Below the pieces are notes generated by a model. That model saw only the letters and a program-made list of their open reading frames with translations, was not told the origin of the DNA and ran no database searches. A stretch of 64,000 nt of DNA from Wurfbainia villosa (taxonomy: Eukaryota; Streptophyta; Magnoliopsida; Zingiberales; Zingiberaceae), in contig CM045997.1 in assembly GCA_025175895.1 (NCBI GenBank), positions 101,356,479 through 101,420,478 of the forward strand. The letters run 5' to 3'. This document shows, piece after piece, positions 49,727-60,123 of the stretch. A program made the position numbers and the translations under genes. Every line of letters begins with the position of its first letter. Positions within the stretch are counted from its first letter, which is position 1.

Positions 49727-51095
49727 TGTTAGGATCTTTGTAACGGCTAGAGGGGGGGTGAATAACGTACATGAAATTCGATCTCGTTCGTGTCTACAAT
49801 TTCGTTAGCGCAGCGGAAATAGAAAAGTAATAACGATAATGAAATGCACAACATGCTAACACAACGATATAACGTGGTTCGGAACCGCACGGTTCCTACT
49901 CCACGGATCGGGTTCGTACGAACCCTAGCGATGCCAATCACACACCACTATAATAATAACTCCTTCTCGGAGCAATCCGGAGGTGGAGAAACCTCGTACA
50001 ATATGATTACAACAATAATCAAGTAGATACAAGCAAAAACAATATGAAATACAAATGCAAGTAAAGGAAAAACACTTTACAAGAGCTTTGGATTGCTTGA
50101 TCTTTGATTGCCTTGAACTAGCTTTGAAGGACTGGAAAGCACCAACTTCCCCCTTCAATTTCGCTCAAGAAAATCACTATCTTTTCCTCCATCACGAGCT
50201 CCTTATATAGCTTCAACCTGTGCTGGAAAAGGTTGATCAGTCGATTGCTCGGGACCATCAATCGACTGATCACACTGTTGCTGTGAGACAACGGTGTAAT
50301 CCACGCTGGAAAAATCCAACGGCTAGGACATCGGTCGGTGATCGCATGACCATCGATCGATGATGAGCCATCACTCAGCTCGTCTCGGCGTGAGTGAGAC
50401 TCCATTCGTGGTGAAAATCCGAGCATCGATCACGATCGATAACATAATCGGTCATCGCTGCTCCATCATCGATCGCCTCAATGGCGATCGGTAGGCTACT
50501 TCCCGCAAACCCTAGTTTTCGAGCCACGATCGCCACATGGCACCAGTCGACTGGCACACCTCAAACATGAGGTTTTAACCCAAGTATGGTTCCCCCATAC
50601 TTGCTAGACAACCCTTAGCCTAGACCTAAGCCTTCTAACCACCTCCATCAGCCTCACGCCTCTCGGATCCCTCCAAGTCATCCATGACTTGTTCATCCAC
50701 CGCGCTAGCCTTCAGGTGCTTCCATCGGCTATGTCATGCTAACGGTGTCTACACCGCCAAGGCACTTTGGACTTACGCTGCCAAGACTCCGCTTGGACTT
50801 TACGCCGCCAACCATTGGACTTATGCTGCCAAGACTCCCGCTTGGACTTTACGCCGCCAATATCAAACCCTTGGACTTCTCAAATGCGAAGACTCAAGCT
50901 TGGACTTTCCCTTGCCAACCCATGTTGGACTTTTCATACCAAGACCCATGCTTGGACTTTCCATGCCAACTACTCAAGACTTGGACTTTACCAAATGACA
51001 ATTACATTGTCATATGTTTTTGTCGAAACATCAAAACATCACTCGAGTCAAACTCGAGTCCTGGTCAATCGTGACCTGGGCCGATTGCACCAACA
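49727..51095 (-). repeat. Left outer LTR (3' LTR of half-element G)
   Basis: Starts TGTTAGGATCTTTG and ends GCACCAACA, followed by the complement of a polypurine tract at 51096. It contains the hairpin array (50740-51005), mixed CAGTCGACTG and CGATCG palindromes (50235-50550) and a TATA-like 'ctatataagg' (complement) at 50200. The outer end abuts ACGAA. No PBS lies to its left. Confidence 0.88.
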
Positions 51096-52760
51096 ATCTC
51101 CCCCTTTTTGATGTTTGACAAAAACCAAACAAATTATTGAGTTAGAACACTAACTCAAATCCCTTACCAATTATCCCAAATTGGTAAATACTCTCCAAAT
51201 GTTCTCCCCCAAACATTCTCCCCCTTTTTGACTAACATCAAAAAGGTTTCCTCCCCAAGAGGGTCAATGTCTCATGTCCCAATGAGATCTTACAATCTCC
51301 CCCTTGGTCCAAAAATACTTAGGATGCCTACCATCTTCCTAGTGATAAGTCCAATATCACTCAAGAGAGACAATCCCATTTACTCTCCCAATTTCCAAAT
51401 TGGGTCTCTCAAAAGTCCCATCAATTTCCCAATTGATGTCATATTCTCCCAATAACTCCTCCTCTTCAAGGAGAAAAACACATCTATCATCCCAAGATGG
51501 ATACCTCCCCCTAAAGGCTTGCTCCCCCTTGACCATTGCACCAACAATGTCCTTGGGCAGTCCCTAAGCAAATAGGAACTCTAAACCATCAAAATTAAGG
51601 TTAGAAATTCAATATAGAACTTTCCAACACTTAAAATTGATACAAACCCTAAACACCTCTCCTAATCCATATCCAATAGATTTTCACCCTTCATCATGCT
51701 TCCCAAAGTATATTCTAGGGTTAGGAGTGATTAGGGACTTTAACCGCAGCTGAAATCGGGTTAAACAATCTTGTTTTCCCCGAATAGCTACCAATGAGTG
51801 ATTCGTAAATCTCGATCGGCACTCCATCACGATCGCCATCAATATCACGATCGATAACTAAATTTCAATTTCGTTATCGAGTTGAATTTCAGAAAATCAT
51901 AACTAATTATACGTATATCGAAAAATCACAAAATTTAGTACGTATAATACTTATAACACATACAATCAGTGAAAAATTTTAGAAAAATATTTTTACCATC
52001 GAAATAGGAGATTGATACAAAATCCAAAAGTGATTAAAAACTTTAAAGTTTAAGCTCACTTTGTATCAATCTTATCAATGGTGATTGCTATCAAAAGATA
52101 GGCTTCACCAAGGTTTTTCAAAATGATTTTAAAATGTTTTTGAAAGCCTATTTTGAACCATAATTTATTGGCTAAATAACATAGCTTGTATATTAGCTTT
52201 TCTTATGATTCTTGGTGATAATTAGAATAAGTTTGAGTTCATCTAGATGCACTACCCATGCACCTTGAACCTAACTTATTATCCTAGCATCTCACATGTA
52301 TCTAGGATGTATAAATACACATACATGTCAATGTGATGTGAGATGTGGGTTTGGATTCACTTTATCTAGGGTTTCATGCATTTCCTAGGCAACCCTACTT
52401 GATTCCCTTATAAATGGGACTTCAAGTCATGCCATAGTCCTTAAATCAATTTCAACCAATTGCCTTAAATGCATGAATGATTATGGCATTAGAAATGATA
52501 TAAATAAGCATATGCTCATAATCATGATGTCATGGCATAAGATGAAATTTAATAACACATGACATCTAAAATAACTCTAAACAATGACATGACATGGTAT
52601 ATGATAGGATGCGATTTCATGTCATGATATATCAACTTTCATAAGCAATACAATTATACAAATACTCATCCAGACACACAAGATTTTCAGAAACAAAAAT
52701 TTCATTTAACTTAAAAATTTAGTCTTTTAAATTCAAAATGGAGATTGGCTATGCTCAATC
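51096..52760 (-). other. 3' non-coding region of half-element G
   Basis: Mirror image of 58237-60123 in element H over most of its length, including polypurine complements at 51096, 51218, 51296 and 51505-51525. No gene. Similarity to H fades near 52700, where sequence belonging to the PF20167-like gene begins. A CACTACAAAAA string at 52761 looks like a CACTA terminus, but no partner end was found. Confidence 0.6.
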
Positions 52761-52807
52761 TCACTACAAAAACTGACAACCACAAAAAAATCTAATATCC
52801 TCAATAT

Positions 52808-54049
52808 CTAATCGTCTGTAGGAGGTGGCGGTGGAGGAGGCTGCTGACTCAGGGTCCAGGCCCACATCATCTCTAACATATCGAGCTGACACGCCGCCGA
52901 TGCGGCTCGACTCCTCCACCCGATCCGGGCGTGCACCGAAGGATGCACGACGCGATAACTCCTATGACCTAGCGTCAACCGATCGCGATAGTCTGAAATC
53001 GGACTCGGTAGGCCCACGACGATCATCCGATGGACCCGCCATCGATGCATCCGCTCATTAGTGTCTACATCCTCGTAGTCCTCTCAGATCTCTCGGACCG
53101 GAGGAGGCTCTGCGTGCCACGGTGGTGGTCATGGCGCCAACTCCATCTGTCCAGCCCCCATCCGTAGCTTTGCTAACAAGAAGTTCTGGTGATATCGATA
53201 TACGTCACCTCCGATAGCGCTCTCAGAGAGCCCCTGTGGATGTTAACCCCTACGGACTCTAGCCATGCTGTGATGATATGACCATATGGCATATGCACTT
53301 TCCCTTGGATAGGGGAAGTAAAATGCACAATGCAATGAAACATGTTTAGTGCAAAGTTAATGTCTAACCTATGCCGCATGGAGTATAGAAGAAATAGATG
53401 GGGAGGCCGAATCTTGGCTAGACCTCGAGTGACGATAGGAAGAAAACACCCAACAATGACCTTGTAAAGGACATTGTCAGGTGCAGATAACTCAGTGATA
53501 GGGAATAAGTTTTGGGCCGGTGGACGAGGATAACCAAAGATATGCTCATGCATGGACTCCATAGAGATATGGTCAAAGGGCTCTGGTAAAGGGAAATCCA
53601 TGGTAGGGTAACAGATAAAAGTGTCATCTGAGGGCATACACTCAAGAAACTCCTGCAGTATCGCAGGAGTGAACTCTAACTCGCGTTTTGTAATGCGAGT
53701 AGTGTAAGTAGGTCTGTCATCCACTTTCTTTAGGTTTTGATAAAATTCCTTAAGAAGGTCATCGTTAATAGGATGGGTGCATAGGATGACTTTCATGAGA
53801 CTATAGTATGAAATTAACTCCATGACATCACTACAATGACGGTTGAAAAAATCTCTGTCGATGTACCTAACCAACATTGGTTGGTACAATCGAGATTCAC
53901 CCTCAGGTGGATCATTCCTACGGGCTCTCCTATTATGAATGCAATGTATGATATGACATGCAAGGGCAATAATACAAGATTGGATAAACCTAAATTATAA
54001 CGGAAATGAAAATTAGGGCTTGGGTAAAAAATTGTTACTTAGGCGCCAT
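52808..54049 (-). pseudogene. Two-exon PF20167-like plant transposon gene in half-element G
   Basis: Exon 1 is ATGGCGCCTAA (54049-54039). A 109-bp GT..AG intron (54038-53930) follows, then exon 2 from 53929, giving MAPKRARRNDPPEGES. The domain reads DDLLKEFYQNLKKVDDRP, RELEFTPAILQEFLECMP, LPIVTRGLAKIRPPHLFLLY, RHRLDINFALNMFH and PYGHIITAWLESVGVN, matching the PF20167-type pattern and the element D gene position by position. The main frame stops at 53173. Another frame (53050-52808) continues to a Pro-rich end with LDMLEMMWAW, so one or more frameshifts separate the halves. The function of this family is not established; it is found in plant retroelement-like repeats. Confidence 0.72.
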
Positions 54050-55022
54050 TTGAAGGTGTGGCCGGAGAGAAAACTCAGATGTTCTTTGAAGTCGGGGAGA
54101 AAACTCACGGAGAACTTAGGCAGGAACCCTAATCACAAAGAAAAATACACCCTAAAACATGTGAACTAGGGCTCAAACAAGTGAAAAAATGGAAGAGGAG
54201 AGGGTTATCTATCAAACCTAACACTTTGGGGCGGTTGTACTAGGAAGACTTGGCCTCGGAGAAGAAGAGCAATCGGAGAGAAGAAGAAAGCTGAAGTGCG
54301 TCGCGTGAGACGCCGAACCCTAGCGGTTGGCGTTATAAAATCGTGATCTGCGATCGATGTGGAGCATCGATCGGTGATCGCGTTTATTACGAGTTTCTGG
54401 CCGTGATCGATCCGGCTCGGCAATCGGCTGAACCTTCGTGGCGTGCTCTGATAGCATCGATCGGCCCGATGTGCACATCACTCGACTGCTTGTCGAGCAC
54501 TCGACTGATGACCCTCGACCTCGGTGAACAGTACCATCAGTCGACTGATGTATCTCATCAGTCGACTGATGTTCAATCAGTCAAGTCATGAAGCTAGCAC
54601 TCGACTGATGACCATATCATGTCGCGCTACAGTGTTATCAGTCGACTGATATCTAATTTCCAGTTCTGAAATTCTGAAAATCTCGATTTCTTCATCTAAT
54701 TGGTTCCATTTTATCATGTTTATCTTGTATATCGAATGTATTGATGTTATACTTATATTCATATATTTGTTAATGTATTTTTAATGTTTTATTCCATTTT
54801 TGCAAACATTAACATTCAATGATTTCCAAATCCTAACATCTCACCCTTTCTAAGTGTTAAAATACATAATCAAGGTAAAAGACTTGTTTTGTGAGATGCA
54901 ATCCATCCTAAACATTCCTTCCATGCAAACATATGGCAAAACATATGAAGCATGGTGAGTACAAGACATCAAGTTGTGTGACACTTGAGTATCGCTCTTG
55001 ATGTTACTTTTACACGAACTCT
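54050..55022 (-). promoter_or_regulatory. Upstream region of the PF20167-like gene with palindrome cluster
   Basis: On the minus strand, CAGTCGACTG palindromes (54480-54650) precede a TATA-like TTTTATAACG (about 54333) and a ~280-bp leader up to the ATG at 54049. This is the same order as upstream of the D copy (20100-20452). 54660-55022 is AT-rich without a gene and ends exactly at the U3 start of element H. Confidence 0.5.
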
Positions 55023-56506
55023 TGTTGGTGCAATCGGCCCAGGTCACGATTGACCAGGACTCGAGTTTGACTCGAGTGATGTTTTGATGTTTCGACAAAA
55101 ACATATGACAATGTAATTGTCATAGGGAAGTCCAAGTCTTGAGTACTTGGCATGGAAAGTCCAAGTGGGACACTTGGCATTTGGGAAAGTCCAAGCATGG
55201 GTCTTGGCAAGGTAAAGTCCAAGTCTTGAGTACTTGGCATGGAAAGTCCAACATGGGTTGGCAAGGAAAGTCCAAGCATGGTCTTGGCATGAGAAGTCCA
55301 ACATGGGTTGGCAAGGGAAAATCCAAGTTTGAGTCTTGGCATGAGAAGTCCAAGGGGTTTGATATTGGCTGCGTAAAGTCCAAGCAGGAGTCTTGGCAGC
55401 ATAAGACCAATGGTTGGCGGCGTAAAGTCCAAGCAGAGTCTTGGCGGCGTAAGTCCAATGTGCCTTGGCGGTGTAGACACCGTTAGCATGACATAGCCGA
55501 TGGAAGCACCTGAAGGCTAGCGCGATGGATGAACAAGTCATGGATGACTTAGAGGGATCCGAGAGGCGTGAGGCTGATGGAGGTGGCTAGAAGGCTTAGG
55601 TCTAGGCTAAGGGTGATCTAGCAAGTATGAGGGAACCATACTTGAGTTAAAACCTCATGTTTGAGGTGTGCCAGTCGACTGGTGCCATGTGGCAGTCGAC
55701 TGGACCGAGTCAAATAAGATTTGATCATGCGGGTTTAGCCTAGTGATCGCCATAGGTTGACAATGATCGATGATGGTCGCCGATCGATCGTGTGATAAGT
55801 CGACTGGTGCTCGGTATTTCGGGCACAAAATGGAGTCGAGACTCGACTGGTCGAGTGAAGGCTCCATCAGTCGACTGATGGTCATGATCAGTCGACTGAT
55901 GAAGGTTCCGTTGGACTTATCCAGCGTGGATCTAGCTGTTGTCTCACGACAATAGTGGCATCAGTCGACTGATGGTCCCGATCAGTCGACTGATCGACTT
56001 TTTCCAGCACAGGTTGAAGCTATATATGGAGCTCGTGATGGAGGAAAAACAAAAGGGTTCTTTGAGGCGATTTGGGGTGAGTTGCTGCTGCAATTCAGGG
56101 TCTCCAAGTGCTACTCGATCAACCTAGCAATCAAGCATTCAAGAGCATTTGTAAAGTGTTTTCTTTACTAGTTTTGCTTTGTATTTCATTGTATTATCTT
56201 GTAGCTATTTGTTTATTGTTGTAAACAATTGTAAGAGGTTTCTCTGCCTCCGACTCGTGTCGAGAAGGAGTTATTTCATAGTGGTGTGTGATTGGCATCG
56301 CTAGGGTTCGTGCGAACCCGATCCGTGGAGTAGGAACCGTGCGGTTCCGAACCACGTTAAATCTTCGTGTCTTTGTGTGTGCTTGTCCATTTCGTTATTG
56401 TATTATATCTATATTCCGCTGCGCTAATGAAATTGTAGACACGAACGCGAAAGAATTCCATTGACGCTATTCACCCCCCCTCTAGCATTCCAAACGATCC
56501 CTAATA
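55023..56506 (+). repeat. 5' LTR of gag-only element H
   Basis: Starts TGTTGGTGCAATCGG and ends CCCTAATA, two bases before the PBS (the 3' LTR ends CCCTAACA). Order: hairpin array in ~30-bp steps (55125-55480), a conserved ~150-bp block (55490-55660), six exact CAGTCGACTG copies plus variants (55669-55990), TATA 'gctatatatgg' (56027), then the U5 end with CACCCCCCCTCTAGC. The clearest example of the shared LTR plan. Confidence 0.92.
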
Positions 56507-56508
56507 AG

Positions 56509-56520
56509 TGGTATCAGAGC
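56509..56520 (+). other. tRNA-Met primer-binding site of element H
   Basis: TGGTATCAGAGC on the plus strand, two bases after the LTR, complementary to the 3' end of initiator tRNA-Met. It sets the plus orientation of H. Confidence 0.92.
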
Positions 56521-56578
56521 CCGGGGCTCTTCTACGGACTAACCGCCCGGAGCTAAAACAAAAGGCTAGAGGGTGAAG

Positions 56579-58236
56579 ATGGAATTCCAAGACAAGCTTG
56601 GATGGGATATCAATACTCCACCTCCATATGATCCAGAAGATTTTCCGGCGTGGAGAGCAAGAATGGAAACATTCTTGATGATGAACATAGAGGATTGGTT
56701 CATCCTCATTGAAGGCCTTGAACCCCCTAGGGATAAGAAGGGGAATATCCTAAAATTGAAAAAGTGGACCCAAGAGCAACGTCAAAAGCTCAAGACCGAA
56801 GTTAAGGTAACGAAACTTTTGGAAGATTTAATCCCTAATGATGTTTTGTGCAAGCTAGGGGATTACATGTATGCCAAAGAGTTATGGAGAAAATTGGCAA
56901 GATTCCATGAGGAGAGTTCATCCTCAAGTGAAAGTGAGGAATCGGAAGTTGAGATGGAGTCAACTTCCGGATCGGAGAAAGAAGAAGTAGAAGAGGTGGA
57001 AGAAGCATCTACTTCTAGGATTGAGGAGGAGAGACCATCCTCTACACCGGAGCAACCTCAAGAAGAGCCTTCAACATCCGATCAAGATGAGGAAGCTCAA
57101 AATTCAACTCCGGCACCTACCACCACCCTAGGTAACTCAAAACTTTATCTTCCAATAAAAATCATATTATGTGTTTTGAGTGTAGGGAATTTGGGCACTA
57201 TAAGAGCAAGTGCCCAAAGAAGATTAGGAAAGCTCCACCGGCACCAAAAGTCAAGGATGCCGGTTCCCCAACACCTAAAGGCAAGGAGCACATCATATGC
57301 TTCAAGTGCAATTCAAAAGGATATTATAGGAATCAATGTCCTAGGGGGAGCAAAAAGACCCAAGAAGGAGCAACACAAGTAAGGGGAGCCTCCAAGGCAA
57401 ACCCTAAGGTAAAATTTATTAATGCACCTTCAATTTCTAGGGATAAGAAGCATGCTAGGAATAATTTCAATAGTCTTGCTATTGTACATGAAAAGCATGC
57501 TAGAAACGATAGACATATTTGTTTAGGTGCTAAAAACGTCCACTTAGGAAATAAGGAGAAATTTGAGACTAATGTCCCTAAAAACAATTTACCTAAGAAC
57601 AAACCTAGGTCAAATAACTCAAGATCAATTTTACCTAGGGAGACAATTAGAAAGGTGCAAGAGCACCTAGGTGTTAACCCTAAATGGACTAGGCATATGC
57701 CTAGAAAGTCCCATGCCCAAGAATTTAATCAAAAATCAATTGGGCAATTAGAATTAGAAAACCAAGCCTTGAGGTCAAGGCTTGAGAAACTAGAAAAGAC
57801 CCTTAGGAATATACAAAACCAATTTAAAGGGTCTAATGGTCAAAGTCAAGGACCTAAGAGTCAAAAGTCAACCAAAGGCAAGCAAGGTTTGGGTCACAAA
57901 CCTAAGCCTAAGGTAGCTTACCATAGTGTTCCATTTGATTATGGGACACAAACTAGGTCTAGGAAGACCAAGGTCAATAGGGAAGTCATCCCTAAGGTTG
58001 ACCAAAGGTTGTGCCTAGTGGCTAGGGTTTCTAGGAAACCTAGGGTGGCCACTAAGAAGGTTGCAAGGGGAGTTACCCCTAGAGTCAACCTAAGTAAGAC
58101 CCAAATGACCAAGGCTAACAAGCCTAGGAAGGTCATTAGGAAGGTATCTAGGGAGGTTATCCCTAAGGAATACCTAATTAACCCTAGGAGCTCAAATCGT
58201 TTTTGGGTTCCTAAGAGCGTGATTGATTCACGCTAA
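56579..58236 (+). pseudogene. gag: Gag of element H, frameshifted once, no pol
   Basis: The ATG at 56579 (MEFQDKLGWDINTPPPYDP) is the likely start. A short UBN2-like core (FPAWRARMETFLMMN to AKELWRKLARFHEE) is followed by a Ser/Glu-rich acidic stretch (about residues 118-185). Near 57140 a small deletion shifts the frame, and the gene continues at 57169-58236. There one intact knuckle CFECREFGHYKSKC is followed by a second, CFKCNSKGYYRNQC, in which Tyr replaces the zinc-binding His. A Leu/Glu heptad-like region (GQLELENQALRSRLEKLEKT) and a Lys/Arg-rich C-terminus ending RSSNRFWVPKSVIDSR complete it. It is the least damaged gag-only copy here. No protease, integrase or RT is found before the 3' LTR. 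Confidence 0.85.
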
Positions 58237-60123
58237 GATGGGTTTAGGGTGTGCCAACCCTGAGTGGATGGGTAGTTAACTCAACCATGATAAAGGTGGC
58301 ATTTTATGTTATTTTCAAGGTTATGGATACCTTGGAAATAGGGTTGAATTATAATCCTAAAAGATTTTAGGATGTGCCAATATTAGTTATGAAGTTTGAC
58401 AAAATGATCAAATTGGCACAATTAGGGTTTAGAGTGTTAGTGTGCCATTTTGGGTTGTTGGCACACTAGGGAGATTAATGATAATATGGCAAAATATATC
58501 TAACCATATCAAATGGAAATTAATATTAAAATTTAGGTATTACTATACCTATATATTTTATATGCCATGCTTTGATTGCCATATGCCATGTCATGACATC
58601 ATGCCTAGTTCTATGATTTTATATGTCATATTCATGTTTTAGGATTAAGGCTTTAAATGTCATGTGTTTTTAGATTTCATCTTATGTCATGACATCATGA
58701 TTATGAGCGTATGCTTATTTATATCATTTCTAATGCCATAATCATTCATGCATTTAAGACAATTTGGTTGAAATTGAACTAAGGACTATGGCATGACTTG
58801 AAGTCCTATTTATAAGGGAATCAAGTAGGGTTGCCTTAGAGAATGCATGAAACCCTAGATTAGGATAACCAAAACCCACATCTCACATCCAATTGACATG
58901 TATGTGTATTTATACACCCTAGATTCATGTGAGATGCTAGGATATGAGTTAAGTTCAAGGTGCATAGTTTTTGCATCTAGATGAACTAAAACTCATCTAA
59001 TTTCAATTGTGGATCATTGGGAAAGCTTGTGTACAAGTCATGTACATAGAACCCAAGGAATATGATACAAAATAAGGTTTTGAAAACATTTTAAAATCAT
59101 TTTGAAAAACCTTGATGAAGTCTATCTTTTGATAGCAATCATCATTGATAGAGTTGATACAAGATAAGGCCAAAACATTGAAAATTTCAATGGTTTTGAG
59201 TTTTGTATCAAACTCCTTATTTTATGGGTAAAATATTTTTCAAACATTTTTTACCCATTGTATTAGTCATAGGTATTATACGTATCAAATTTCGTGATTT
59301 TTCGATATACACATAATTATTTATGATTTTCTAAAGATAAAAATTGGAAATTTCAATTATCAATGACGCCATTGGTGTCGGTCGATCGATGGAGGTGCCA
59401 ATGATCGATTTGAATCACTTTCATTGGTAGCTGATTTCGTAAACAAGGTTGTTTAACCCGATTTCAGCTACGGTTATGGTCCCTAATCACTCCTAACCCT
59501 AGGATATGCTTTGGGAAGCATTATAAAGGGTGAAAATCCATTGGATATGGATTAGGAGAAGTATTTAGGGTTTGTATCAATTTTAAGGTGTTGGAAAGTT
59601 CAATGTTGAATTTCTAACCTTAATTTTGATGATTTAGAGTTCCTATTGGCTTAGGAACTTCCCAAGGACATTGTTGGTGCAATGGTCAAGGGGGAGCAAG
59701 CCTTTAGGGGGAGGTATCCATCTTGGGATGATGGATGTGTTTTTTCTCCTTGAAGAGGAGAAGTTATTGGGAGAATATGACATCAATTGGGAAATTGATG
59801 GGACTTTTGAGAGACCCAATTTGGAAATTGGGAGAGTAAATGGGATTGCCTCTCTTGAGTGATATTGGACTTATCACTAGGAAGATGGTAGGCATCCTAA
59901 GTATTGTTGGACCAAGGGGGAGATTGTAAGATCTCATTGGGACATGAGACATTGACCTCCTTGGAGAGGAAACCTTTTTGATGTTAGTCAAAAAGGGGGA
60001 GAATGTTTGGGGGAGAACATTTGGTGAGTGTTTACCAATTTGGGATAATTGGTAAGGGATTTGAGTTAGTGTTCTAACTCAATAATTTGTTTGGTTTTTG
60101 TCAAACATCAAAAAGGGGGAGAT
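58237..60123 (+). other. 3' non-coding region of element H with multiple polypurine tracts
   Basis: AT-rich and without genes. Tracts of the form AGGGGGAG occur at about 59689, 59705, 59914, 59993, 60008 and directly before the LTR (60110-60123). Multiple tracts are described for Sireviruses. Repeated 'catgacatcatg'-type inverted strings lie at 58590-58700. The region is about as long as the gag gene, an unusual share for a 6.5-kb element. Confidence 0.65.

Noticed and set aside
55125..55480. CRISPR-like regular repeats with variable spacers
   Set aside because: The modules are degenerate 30-bp hairpin units inside plant LTRs. The variable parts are 5-9 nt loops, and the DNA is clearly nuclear and eukaryotic.
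56509..56520. Possible tRNA-Met gene
   Set aside because: Only the 12-nt complement of the tRNA 3' end is present, as expected for a primer-binding site. No tRNA cloverleaf was noticed in the window.
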